From: Thermoflexales bacterium
GTDB lineage: Bacteria; Chloroflexota; Anaerolineae; Fen-1058
Direction: 5' to 3'
DNA length: 6,931 nucleotides
Assembly (NCBI GenBank): GCA_017999195.1
Contig: JAGOBP010000224.1
Coordinates: 1-6,931, forward strand
The notes under the pieces are model-generated. The model worked only from the letters and a program-made list of their open reading frames with translations. It was not told the DNA's origin and did no database searches. Below, piece by piece: positions 1 to 6,125 of the stretch; the first letter of the stretch is position 1, and every line of letters starts with the position of its first letter. The position numbers were made by a program, and so were the translations under genes.

Positions 1-101
1 GCCGCTTGCTGCCGCACACGTTCGTCGTCCCAGCTGCCCCAGGCGATGAAGGTGAGGCCTAGCGGCAGACAGTAGGCAATGATGATGGGCGCGATATCCA
101 T
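1..101 (-). CDS. N-terminus of a membrane protein, cut off by the window edge
   Basis: The ATG at 101-99 opens a frame with no stop up to the left edge. It encodes 33 residues that begin MDIAPIIIAYCLPLGL and continue TFIAWGSWDDERVRQQA. The first 22 or so residues are hydrophobic and look like a first membrane helix with no cleavage site, followed by a charged cytoplasm-like stretch. A sigma70-like promoter at 136-164 points at this ATG and would leave a leader of about 28 nt, which supports the start, although I see no clear Shine-Dalgarno sequence. The gene is divergent from the kinase. The pattern faintly recalls the N-terminus of some Chloroflexota ammonium transporters, but that is a guess from a short fragment. 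The rest of the gene is needed to name it. Confidence 0.6.
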   Translation of the reverse strand, partial: MDIAPIIIAYCLPLGLTFIAWGSWDDERVRQQA

Positions 102-135
102 AAGTGATCGATCAATGCAGGGTAAAAGCGGCGCA

Positions 136-164
136 ATGATACCAGAAGCAGAACGAAGTCACAA
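136..164 (-). promoter_or_regulatory. Sigma70-like promoter for the leftward membrane-protein gene
   Basis: Read on the minus strand, TTGTGA (164-159) is separated by exactly 17 nt from TATCAT (141-136). The -10 is preceded by TGG, which makes an extended -10 element. Transcription would start near 129, about 28 nt before the ATG at 101. The -10 matches the consensus at five of six positions and the -35 at four of six. It is arranged back-to-back with the kinase promoter, and 18 bp separate the two -35 boxes. Confidence 0.55.
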
Positions 165-182
165 CCGCGCTCAATTCGGCTG

Positions 183-211
183 TTGTCGAATTGATACGGC
201 GCGGCTATAAT
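183..211 (+). promoter_or_regulatory. Sigma70-like promoter for the kinase (and probably tpiA)
   Basis: TTGTCG (183-188) and a perfect TATAAT (206-211) are separated by 17 nt. The expected start point is near 218, giving a leader of about 20 nt before the ATG at 239. The in-frame TTG at 191 lies between the two boxes and would not be transcribed from this promoter, which supports the ATG at 239 as the start of the kinase. The close opposition to the leftward promoter at 136-164 would allow joint control of both genes, but I see no clear operator. Confidence 0.65.
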
Positions 212-238
212 CGGCGCAGACTGACCTGGGAGCACGGG

Positions 239-1882
239 ATGAGTTTTTCGATCGGCGAGCAAGTTGGCCCTTATCAGATCACGGCGCAGTTGGGCAGCGG
301 CGGCATGGCCACGGTCTTCAAGGCGTATCATGCCGCGCTCGATCGCTATGTGGCGATTAAAGTCCTGCACCCCGCCTTCAAGCAAGACCCCAATTTCCTG
401 TCGCGTTTTCAGCGTGAAGCCCGCATCGTCGCCAAGTTGGAACATCCGCACATTGTGCCCGTCTTTGACTTCAGTGAAGCCAACGGCCAGCCGTATCTGG
501 TCATGCGCTTCATCGAAGGCGAGACGCTCAAGGCGCATCTCGCAACCCGCGATTTGTCAGTGGCTGACGTCCGCCGCGTGATCAAGCCCGTGGCCGACGC
601 GCTGGCTTACGCGCACGGGCAGGGCGTTTTGCATCGCGACGTAAAGCCCAGTAACATTTTGCTCACGCTGGAAGGCGGCGTCTATCTGGCCGACTTCGGT
701 CTGGCGCGCATCGCGCAGGCGGGCGAATCGACCTTGTCGCAAGACTCGCTGCTGGGCACGCCGCAATACATCTCGCCGGAACAGGCGCAGGGTCAATCGG
801 ATTTGGACGCGCGCACTGACATCTATTCCTTGGGCGTGGTCGTGTATGAATTGCTCGTCGGTCGTGTGCCCTATCAAGCCGATACGCCCTATGCGGTGAT
901 TCACGATCATATTTATGCGCCGTTGCCTTTACCCCGCTCGATCAAGCCCGATTTTTCCGAAGTGATCGAACGCGTCTTATTGAAAGCCCTCACCAAAGAT
1001 CGCGCCGATCGCTATGCCAGCGCGAATGAATTTTATGCGGCGCTCGATCGAGCAATTGATCAAGCATCTGCGCCAAGTCCAATCATTGCGGTCATCTCCC
1101 ATCCGATTGAACCCACAATCCCGATCGGCCTGGTGGCCTCAACAGATCCGTTGGCGACGCGGGCTGTGCCAGTGGTTGTGTCGAAATCGAAAACTAAAAT
1201 GTGGTTGGCCTTGGGAGCGTTAGGCCTGATCATCATCGCCATTGTTGCGGTGCTGGCGCTGCGCGCGCCGCAGTCCACTGCGCCGCAACCCGTTGCGCCG
1301 AATAATACGCCACCTGGCGGAGTGCCAGCGAATGGCGCACCGTCGAACGATGCGCCCGATAGTGTGGTTCGCTTGCGGGCAGACTTCGCGCAAGCCAACA
1401 CCCTCGCGTCGCAAGGCCAGATCGATCAGGCGCGTGGTAAATTTGCCGATGTGGCCACGCGCGCGGAACAACAACTCGCTCAACCCGGTGCGCCCGCCGA
1501 ACAACAGACTCCGTTGCGCGTCATCGCGGGGGACAGTTGGCTGGCGGCCAATGAGCCAGCCAAAGCGCAGACTCAATTTGAAGTGTTGGTGCGTCAATCG
1601 CCCGGCAATGAAGAGTTGCAGACCGCGCTGGCCGCCACGCAACTCATGCAGAATAATCTGGATGCCGCCGACGCCGCGCTGAGTCGCGCCCTGCGCGCCA
1701 ATGCCGATTACGCAGCGGCGCATGCGTTTAAGGCGTGTGCGTTGCTGAAGCGCAGTGAACCCGTCGTGGCCGCGCGCGAATTCCGGCAATCGGGCCTGGC
1801 TGATCTTAAAACACCGGTTGCGCCGTGGGTGCGCCTGGTGCTGGCCGAACTCGATTGCCGCCCGGAACGATTCAGACCATAA
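239..1882 (+). CDS. Transmembrane PknB-type Ser/Thr protein kinase with TPR-like extracytoplasmic tail
   Basis: 547 aa. It phosphorylates Ser/Thr on protein targets at the inner face of the membrane; the targets are unknown. The Hanks-type kinase domain spans about residues 12-270. It has a glycine loop LGSGGMATV (18-26), VAIK with Lys41, helix-C Glu60, the HRDVKPSN catalytic loop (132-139, Asp134 and Asn139), DFG (152-154), an activation segment ending GTPQYISPE (173-181), and Asp194 of DIYSLG. All key residues are present, so it should be active. One membrane helix (about 322-341) follows, then a Pro/Ala-rich linker (344-374), then Ala-rich paired helices (about 380-515) that look like degenerate TPRs and may act as an external sensor or protein-binding module. 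I chose ATG 239 because GGAG (229-232) lies 6 nt before it and the promoter lies just upstream. tpiA follows after 31 nt and is probably cotranscribed. Confidence 0.95.
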   Translation: MSFSIGEQVGPYQITAQLGSGGMATVFKAYHAALDRYVAIKVLHPAFKQDPNFLSRFQREARIVAKLEHPHIVPVFDFSEANGQPYLVMRFIEGETLKAHLATRDLSVADVRRVIKPVADALAYAHGQGVLHRDVKPSNILLTLEGGVYLADFGLARIAQAGESTLSQDSLLGTPQYISPEQAQGQSDLDARTDIYSLGVVVYELLVGRVPYQADTPYAVIHDHIYAPLPLPRSIKPDFSEVIERVLLKALTKDRADRYASANEFYAALDRAIDQASAPSPIIAVISHPIEPTIPIGLVASTDPLATRAVPVVVSKSKTKMWLALGALGLIIIAIVAVLALRAPQSTAPQPVAPNNTPPGGVPANGAPSNDAPDSVVRLRADFAQANTLASQGQIDQARGKFADVATRAEQQLAQPGAPAEQQTPLRVIAGDSWLAANEPAKAQTQFEVLVRQSPGNEELQTALAATQLMQNNLDAADAALSRALRANADYAAAHAFKACALLKRSEPVVAAREFRQSGLADLKTPVAPWVRLVLAELDCRPERFRP

Positions 1883-1901
1883 TCACGTGCCGTTGGCACA
1901 T

Positions 1902-1907
1902 AAGGAG
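1902..1907 (+). promoter_or_regulatory. Shine-Dalgarno sequence that fixes the tpiA start
   Basis: AAGGAG lies 6 nt before the ATG at 1914. The reading frame is open much further upstream, back to 1755 inside the kinase, but this site and the family's MR(T/K)P-I-AGNWKMN beginning show that 1914 is the true start. Confidence 0.85.
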
Positions 1908-1913
1908 CGAAAC

Positions 1914-2684
1914 ATGCGAACCCCCATCATTGCCGGAAACTGGAAGATGAACAAGACCGTGGGTGAAGCGGTCGAATTGGTGCGCGACCTGCGCCGTCTG
2001 GTGTTGGATGTTGAACAGATCGAAATCGTGGTGTGCCCGCCGTTTGTGGCGTTGCATGCCGTGGCTGAAGCGCTGGCCGGATCGAAGGTCAAAGTGGGCG
2101 CGCAGAACGCGCACTGGGAAGAGAAGGGCGCATTCACCGGTGAAATCTCGGTGAACATGCTCAAGGGTCTGGTCGATTACGTCATCATCGGCCACAGCGA
2201 ACGGCGTCAATACTTCGGCGAAACCGATGAGACCGTCAACAAGCGCGTGAAGGCTGTGCTGGCGAAGGGCCTCACGCCCATCGTGTGTGTGGGTGAAACG
2301 CTGGCGCAGTATGAAGCCGGTGAAACCGCCAACGTCGTCAGCACGCAGGTGCGCGGCGGGCTGGCGGGTCTGACCGCTGAGCAAGCTCAATCGATCGTGG
2401 TTGCGTATGAGCCGGTGTGGGCTATCGGCACGGGCAAAGCGGCCACCGGCGCAGGCGCGAACAGCGTCGTCGCGTTGAATGTGCGCGGCCCATTGAGCGA
2501 GATGTTCGGCGAGACGGTGGCGCAAGCGGTGCGCGTGCAATATGGCGGCAGCGTCACGCCCGCCAACATTCTGGAATTCATGGGTATGCCCGACATCGAC
2601 GGCGGCCTGGTCGGCGGCGCTTCGTTGAAAGCGCCTGATTTTGCGGAGATTGTGAAGGGCACGGCGAAGGCGAAGGGACTGTAA
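1914..2684 (+). CDS. tpiA: Triosephosphate isomerase
   Basis: 256 aa, a usual length for this (beta/alpha)8 enzyme. It interconverts dihydroxyacetone phosphate and glyceraldehyde 3-phosphate in the cytoplasm during glycolysis and gluconeogenesis. The active-site set is complete: Asn9 and Lys11 in AGNWKMN, His94 in IIGHSERR (91-98), and the catalytic base Glu166 in AYEPVWAIGTGKAAT (164-178), which also forms the flexible lid. The phosphate-binding segments YGGSV (210-214) and GGLVGGASL (230-238) are intact. Translation starts from the AAGGAG at 1902-1907. The gene lies 31 nt after the kinase stop with no promoter that I can see between them, so the two probably share an mRNA. That mRNA would end in the repeat and hairpin at 2690-2777. 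Whether the kinase acts on this enzyme cannot be told from the sequence. Confidence 0.98.
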   Translation: MRTPIIAGNWKMNKTVGEAVELVRDLRRLVLDVEQIEIVVCPPFVALHAVAEALAGSKVKVGAQNAHWEEKGAFTGEISVNMLKGLVDYVIIGHSERRQYFGETDETVNKRVKAVLAKGLTPIVCVGETLAQYEAGETANVVSTQVRGGLAGLTAEQAQSIVVAYEPVWAIGTGKAATGAGANSVVALNVRGPLSEMFGETVAQAVRVQYGGSVTPANILEFMGMPDIDGGLVGGASLKAPDFAEIVKGTAKAKGL

Positions 2685-2689
2685 AGATA

Positions 2690-2739
2690 ATTGGTGATTG
2701 GTAACTGGTCGACCAGTTGACCAATTACCAATCACCGAT
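2690..2739. repeat. Inverted heptamer repeat (ATTGGTN units), 5 nt after the tpiA stop
   Basis: Seven 7-bp units tile this stretch. The left arm has ATTGGTG, ATTGGTA and ACTGGTC (2690-2710). The right arm, read on the minus strand outward from the centre, has ACTGGTC, then one extra base at 2718, then ATTGGTC, ATTGGTA and ATCGGTG (2711-2739). The centre (2703-2718) is a perfect 16-bp palindrome, and 12-bp perfect arms lie at 2693-2704 and 2725-2736. The last base of each unit runs G, A, C on the left and is mirrored C, C, A, G on the right. The element could fold as a hairpin in the tpiA transcript, but it is AT-rich and has no T-tract of its own; the terminator follows 12 nt later. Confidence 0.9.
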
Positions 2740-2751
2740 CGCAACAAACAC

Positions 2752-2777
2752 AAACGCCCCGGCGAACCGGGGCGTTT
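2752..2777. terminator. Hairpin terminator between convergent tpiA and the HU gene
   Basis: A perfect 11-bp stem (2752-2762 with 2767-2777, AAACGCCCCGG) encloses a 4-nt loop. On the minus strand the loop is TTCG and the stem runs into a T-rich tract (GTTTGTGTTTGTTG), a good factor-independent terminator for the HU gene, whose stop is about 20 nt away. On the plus strand only TTT follows before ACAG, so termination of tpiA is plausible but weaker. The right arm overlaps a second small inverted repeat, CGTTTAC-a-GTAAACG (2773-2787), which could compete with the main stem. Confidence 0.85.
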
Positions 2778-2797
2778 ACAGTAAACGGGCTGCGGCG

Positions 2798-3109
2798 TTA
2801 TTTAACGACCGCGTCCTTCAGGGCCTTCACCATGCGGGCCTTCACGACCTTGGTGGCCGGCTTGGCTTTGAAGACTGTCGGCTCCTTGGTGAAGGGGTTG
2901 ATGCCGGGGCGCGCCTTGACGGCCGGCTTCTTGACGGTGACCAGCTTCAGCAGACCGGGCAGCACCACTTCGCCGGGGGCCTTGCTGAGCTGCTTGATGA
3001 CGACGGCGTTCATCGCATCGAGCGCGGCCACCACTTGCTTCTTCTCGAGACCGCTTTCCTTGGCGATCGCACCAATGAACTCCGACTTCGTCAATCGTTT
3101 CGCTGCCAT
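2798..3109 (-). CDS. hup: HU-family DNA-binding protein
   Basis: 103 aa, slightly longer than the usual 90 or so. HU dimers bend and compact DNA in the nucleoid. The N-terminal part (MAAKRLTKSEFIGAIAKESG) has the family's helical dimerisation pattern. The DNA-binding arm is recognisable around ARPGINPFTKEP (66-77), with the intercalating proline equivalent at Pro72, and the end ALKDAVVK matches HU. The usual GFGTF stretch is replaced by PGLLKL (51-56), and the protein is rich in Lys, Ala, Val and Pro, so it is a divergent HU rather than a textbook HupA/HupB or IHF. The start at 3109 is set by AAGGAG (3122-3117) with 7-nt spacing; the frame is open further upstream, to 3154, but that part has no family resemblance. 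It has its own promoter (3176-3204). Confidence 0.93.
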   Translation of the reverse strand: MAAKRLTKSEFIGAIAKESGLEKKQVVAALDAMNAVVIKQLSKAPGEVVLPGLLKLVTVKKPAVKARPGINPFTKEPTVFKAKPATKVVKARMVKALKDAVVK

Positions 3110-3116
3110 GACATTT

Positions 3117-3122
3117 CTCCTT
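3117..3122 (-). promoter_or_regulatory. Shine-Dalgarno sequence that fixes the HU start
   Basis: Read on the minus strand, AAGGAG lies 7 nt before the ATG at 3109. It excludes the upstream in-frame ATG at 3154, which would add 15 residues unlike any HU N-terminus. Confidence 0.85.
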
Positions 3123-3175
3123 ACGGGTAGAAAATTTTGTGCCCTCACATCCAAGTGATTGAAGAGCTGACTTTA

Positions 3176-3204
3176 AGTATATCGAGTGTCGAGAAAAAAG
3201 GCAA
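3176..3204 (-). promoter_or_regulatory. Sigma70-like promoter for the HU gene
   Basis: On the minus strand, TTGCCT (3204-3199) and TATACT (3181-3176) are separated by 17 nt. Transcription would start near 3169, leaving a leader of about 60 nt. The spacer holds a run of six T and the small dyad TCGA-N3-TCGA (3182-3192), which could be an operator or simply chance. No equally good promoter for the rightward protease gene is visible in the shared 151-nt gap. Confidence 0.6.
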
Positions 3205-3260
3205 ATTCAAGTTTAGGTTGAAACACCGCGCAACTGGCTTGATCTAAGGCATTTGCCGCT

Positions 3261-4058
3261 ATGACCATCTCACCGTATTTGTGGTTTGTCTTGTCGCTGC
3301 TGATGTTGGTGTTGATCCAGAAGTGGATTCACCGGCATTTGCACGGTATTGCCTATCTTTTAACGGGCCATGAAGACGCCGCGTTGATGGTGTATGCGCT
3401 GCCGCTCTTGCCCGGCGTGGCGCTGCATGAAATCGCGCATGCGCTGATGGCTTCACTGCTGGGCGTGAAGTCGGCTAACCTGACAATCGTGCCCAGCCGT
3501 CAACCGGATGGACATGTGCGCTTAGGCTCAGTGCAAGTCGAGCGCGTCGATGCGGTGCGCGCCAGTTTGATCGGACTTGCGCCGTTGTTGTTTGGCAGTG
3601 CCGCCGTGTTGTTGATCAGCGTGTTGCAATTTGGCGTGAGCAGTCTGGGCGATGCGGTGCGCGGTGACAACATCGGCGCGGTGATTGCTTCGTTGGGCAA
3701 CGTCCTCAGCGCGCCGGATGCGTGGGTGGGTTTATACTTTTTGTTTGCGATTGCGAATGCGATGGTGCCTAGTCCCGCCGATCGGGAAACGTGGCCGCCG
3801 GTGATTTTGTTTAGCGTGGTCGTATTGAGCGCAGCCCTGTTATTTGGCTGGAATTCAGCGGTGGAAGGCGTGGGTACGATCATCGGCGACATGCTGCGTT
3901 GGTTGGCCGCGGCCTTTACGATCACGTTGATGGTCGATCTGCCTTTTGTCGGTTTGATCTGGTTGACCGAGCAAACCGTGGGCCGCGTGAAAGGTCAGCG
4001 CGTCGCGTACACGACGAATCCTCGTAACGATCAGCCCTCGCGTCGCAAGAAAAAATAG
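3261..4058 (+). CDS. Integral membrane zinc metalloprotease-like protein (HEIAH; site-2-protease/M50-like)
   Basis: 265 aa with about five or six membrane segments (roughly 5-20, 42-68, 98-122, 153-171, 179-197 and 214-236). The second segment carries HEIAH (His56, Glu57, His60), the HExxH zinc motif buried in a hydrophobic stretch as in site-2 proteases, which cut substrates inside the membrane. A second conserved-looking segment, NAMVPSPADRETW (166-178), resembles the N-x-x-P...D region of the M50 family; Asp174 is my candidate third zinc ligand. There is no PDZ domain, and the C-terminus is a basic cytoplasmic tail ending RRKKK. The function is inferred: intramembrane proteolysis of an unknown substrate, or a noncatalytic relative. 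Only a weak AAGG (3246-3249) precedes the ATG, 11 nt away. The gene is divergent from HU, and its TAG directly abuts the stop of the convergent transferase gene. Confidence 0.75.
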   Translation: MTISPYLWFVLSLLMLVLIQKWIHRHLHGIAYLLTGHEDAALMVYALPLLPGVALHEIAHALMASLLGVKSANLTIVPSRQPDGHVRLGSVQVERVDAVRASLIGLAPLLFGSAAVLLISVLQFGVSSLGDAVRGDNIGAVIASLGNVLSAPDAWVGLYFLFAIANAMVPSPADRETWPPVILFSVVVLSAALLFGWNSAVEGVGTIIGDMLRWLAAAFTITLMVDLPFVGLIWLTEQTVGRVKGQRVAYTTNPRNDQPSRRKKK

Positions 4059-5099
4059 TTACTGCGCTTTATCGGTTCGCGACGCCCACACCATCACACC
4101 CAACGTGACGATGGCGAGTGCACCCAACGCCAGCAACTTGTAAATGCGCGCCTCGATCAACAACGCCAGTGCCCCGAACAAGAAACTGATCAACCAATAA
4201 CCGCCGACAATCTGCCGGACCGATAGGCCCAGATCAACCAATCGGAAGTGAAGATGATCGCGGCCGCCGCGCAAGGGCGAGGTTCCTCGTCGAATGCGCA
4301 AGACGATCAACCATGCGACATCGAGAATCGGTACAGCCAACACCAATAACACCGTGGCGACCTTCGCGCCCCCGATGATGCTGAGTCCGCCCAACGCGAA
4401 GCCCAGTACCATCGCGCCGCTGGACCCCATGAAGACGCGCGCAGGCTGGAAATTATAGGGTAAAAAGCCCAGTGTTGCGCCGAGCAATGCCAGTGGCAGT
4501 GGCGCAAGACTGAGCTGCGGTTGATGCGAGGAGGTCGTTTGGATCGTGGCCAGAAACAAGAAGAAACTAAAAATTGCGGCGATGCCTGCGGCCAGACCAT
4601 CCAGTCCATCCAACCAATTGACGGTGTTCATCATGCCCATCAGCCAGAACAACGATAACGCGACGATGAGTGCGGCGCTATCGATGATGATCTGTTCGTT
4701 GGTGATGGGATTGTTGAAACGTTCGATGATGATCAAGGATGCAATCGCGATGACGGAGGCGATGAATTGCGCCACAAATTGCAGGCCGGGGCGAAACTCA
4801 AATTTGTCGTCGAGCAGGCCAAAGGTGAACATGATCGTCGTGCCCACGATCAAGCCCGTGATGCGCGTGAGTTCGTTGGGATCGTTGCGGGGTAAATCGA
4901 GGGTGAGTGACAGCAGCGTCGCGGCGATGAAACTGGCAAAGATGGCCAGGCCGCCCGTGCGCGCAATTTTGCCCGTGTGCTGACGTCGTCCACCGGGCAC
5001 ATCGGCCATGCCCAATCGCACGCCCACTCGCGCGGCCAGCGGCGTGAGCGTAAGCGACAGGGCGAAGGCAGCGAGGAAGACGAGCAGAAAAGGTGTCAT
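4059..5099 (-). CDS. MraY/WecA-family polyprenyl-phosphate sugar-1-phosphate transferase
   Basis: 346 aa polytopic membrane protein of glycosyltransferase family 4. Relatives move a HexNAc-1-phosphate from a UDP-sugar onto undecaprenyl phosphate, starting teichoic-acid, O-antigen or other surface glycans. Visible motifs are the Asp pair in GLLDDKFE (94-101, Asp97 and Asp98), MNTVNWLDGLDGLA (157-170), and GRDHLHFRL (279-287, the His-rich cytoplasmic loop). The last favours WecA/TagO-like enzymes over MraY. One anomaly is that the usual MGDxG motif reads MGSSG (224-228), so a conserved acidic residue linked to Mg2+ and catalysis is Ser226. Around ten hydrophobic segments span the whole length. 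The ATG at 5099 has no Shine-Dalgarno sequence; a heptamer repeat begins 3 nt before it. It is last in the leftward row after upp and the dehydratase. The acceptor and sugar cannot be read from the sequence. Confidence 0.88.
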   Translation of the reverse strand: MTPFLLVFLAAFALSLTLTPLAARVGVRLGMADVPGGRRQHTGKIARTGGLAIFASFIAATLLSLTLDLPRNDPNELTRITGLIVGTTIMFTFGLLDDKFEFRPGLQFVAQFIASVIAIASLIIIERFNNPITNEQIIIDSAALIVALSLFWLMGMMNTVNWLDGLDGLAAGIAAIFSFFLFLATIQTTSSHQPQLSLAPLPLALLGATLGFLPYNFQPARVFMGSSGAMVLGFALGGLSIIGGAKVATVLLVLAVPILDVAWLIVLRIRRGTSPLRGGRDHLHFRLVDLGLSVRQIVGGYWLISFLFGALALLIEARIYKLLALGALAIVTLGVMVWASRTDKAQ

Positions 5100-5102
5100 G
5101 AC

Positions 5103-5157
5103 GTAGTGCGTAGTGCGTGATGCGTAATCAATTCACGAAACACGCAGCACGCCCCAC
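5103..5157. repeat. Inverted heptamer repeat (GTRRTGC units) filling the dehydratase-transferase gap
   Basis: Plus-strand units are GTAGTGC, GTAGTGC, GTGATGC and GTAATCA (5103-5130). Minus-strand units, read inward from the right, are GTGGGGC, GTGCTGC, GTGTTTC and GTGAATT (5157-5130). The arms face each other with a 1-nt overlap at the centre and form an imperfect palindrome, with about 20 of 27 positions matched when the flanking ACGT ends are included. The element occupies practically all of the 60-nt gap: it starts 2 nt after the dehydratase stop codon and ends 3 nt before the transferase ATG. The 20-nt stretch 5106-5125 is identical to 6157-6176. Confidence 0.9.
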
Positions 5158-5159
5158 GT

Positions 5160-6125
5160 TCAATTCATTGAGTTGAGCACGCCCCGCAGTGTCGCCGCAT
5201 CCATGTTGCCGCCCGTGATCACGATCACGGTTTTGCCCTTGAGTTGAATCTTTCCTGCCAAGACTGCGGCTAAACCCGCAATGCCCGAGGCTTCGGCCAA
5301 CTGCTGATCGGAATCGATCAAGGTTGCAATGCCGCGTTTTAGTTCATCTTCCGTAGCCAGCGCAATCTCATCGATCAACATCATGCCGATCATGAAGGGC
5401 ACGCGCCCAAAGCCACCGGCTAAGCCGTGCGCTAACGTCGGTTCGTGATCGTAAGGATCATACGGTTGACCATCGCGCTTGGAAAGATACGCTGAGGGTG
5501 ATGCAGCCGGATTAACACCCATCACGCGGATAGTCGAATTGAGTGACTTCACGACCGTGGCGAGACCCGCGATCAAACCGCCGCCGCCCACGGGTGTGAT
5601 GATCGTATCGACATCGGGCAGGGCGCTCATGATCTCAAGCCCGACTGTGCCTTGCCCCGCGATCACGTGCACATCGTCATACGCCGAGACGAAGGTCGCG
5701 CCGGTTTCAGCGGCCTGCGCCAGCGCCGCTTGTTGGGCCTCATCGAAGTTGTCACCGACCAGATGTAAATTGATCGGGTATTGGCGCAACTTCATGATCT
5801 TAGCAGGCGCAGCATTGGCTTGCACGAAGACATCGACGTTTGTGAGGTGAAGTTGCCTGGCCGCATGGGCGACGCCTAGCGCATGATTGCCCGCCGAAGC
5901 CGCCACGATGCCACGTGCAACTTCATCGGCGTTAAGTGACAGAATCTTATTCAACGCACCGCGCGGCTTGAATGAACCCGTGTGTTGGCGGTTCTCCAAC
6001 TTCAGCCACACGTCATTGCCTAACTGTTGGCTAAGCAGCGGCGAATACTGCAGCGGCGTCTCAACGATGTGCGGCGCGATGCGCTGTTGGGCCAGATAGA
6101 TTTCGTGCAGGGTAAGTTTAGTCAT
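5160..6125 (-). CDS. PLP-dependent threonine/serine dehydratase, short form without ACT domain
   Basis: 321 aa, fold-type II PLP enzyme. It deaminates L-threonine to 2-oxobutyrate and/or L-serine to pyruvate, with release of ammonia. The PLP lysine is Lys53 in TGSFKPRGA (49-57). SAGNHALG (77-84) is the substrate loop, GGGGL (180-184) binds the PLP phosphate, and TGGN (304-307) contacts the cofactor's pyridine end. The protein ends right after the catalytic domain, so the ACT regulatory domain of biosynthetic IlvA is absent. This fits the catabolic TdcB type or serine-racemase-like relatives, which sequence alone does not separate. The start is ATG 6125, where family similarity begins (MTKLTLHEIYLAQQR). 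An in-frame ATG at 6215 would add 30 residues translated mostly from a repeat and is rejected. No clear Shine-Dalgarno sequence is present. It follows upp on the same strand. Confidence 0.93.
   Translation of the reverse strand: MTKLTLHEIYLAQQRIAPHIVETPLQYSPLLSQQLGNDVWLKLENRQHTGSFKPRGALNKILSLNADEVARGIVAASAGNHALGVAHAARQLHLTNVDVFVQANAAPAKIMKLRQYPINLHLVGDNFDEAQQAALAQAAETGATFVSAYDDVHVIAGQGTVGLEIMSALPDVDTIITPVGGGGLIAGLATVVKSLNSTIRVMGVNPAASPSAYLSKRDGQPYDPYDHEPTLAHGLAGGFGRVPFMIGMMLIDEIALATEDELKRGIATLIDSDQQLAEASGIAGLAAVLAGKIQLKGKTVIVITGGNMDAATLRGVLNSMN

Noticed and set aside
191..238. TTG-initiated upstream extension of the kinase
   Set aside because: The TTG lies between the -35 and -10 boxes of the predicted promoter. 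The ATG at 239 has GGAG 6 nt upstream and begins just before the kinase domain.
59..538. Leftward open frame of 159 aa across the kinase start
   Set aside because: It overlaps both divergent promoters and the kinase domain antisense, and has no recognisable pattern. The leftward frame from 101 fits the promoter better.
2717..3158. Rightward open frames across the HU gene
   Set aside because: They lie antisense to a clear HU gene with its own Shine-Dalgarno sequence, promoter and terminator, and their translations show no family pattern.
3123..3170. Riboswitch or structured leader in the HU 5' UTR
   Set aside because: The leader is about 60 nt long and I could find neither a convincing stem nor a known aptamer motif.
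3218..3250. Promoter for the rightward protease gene (TTGAAA at 3218)
   Set aside because: No acceptable -10 box lies at 15-19 nt spacing; the best hexamers match at only two or three positions.
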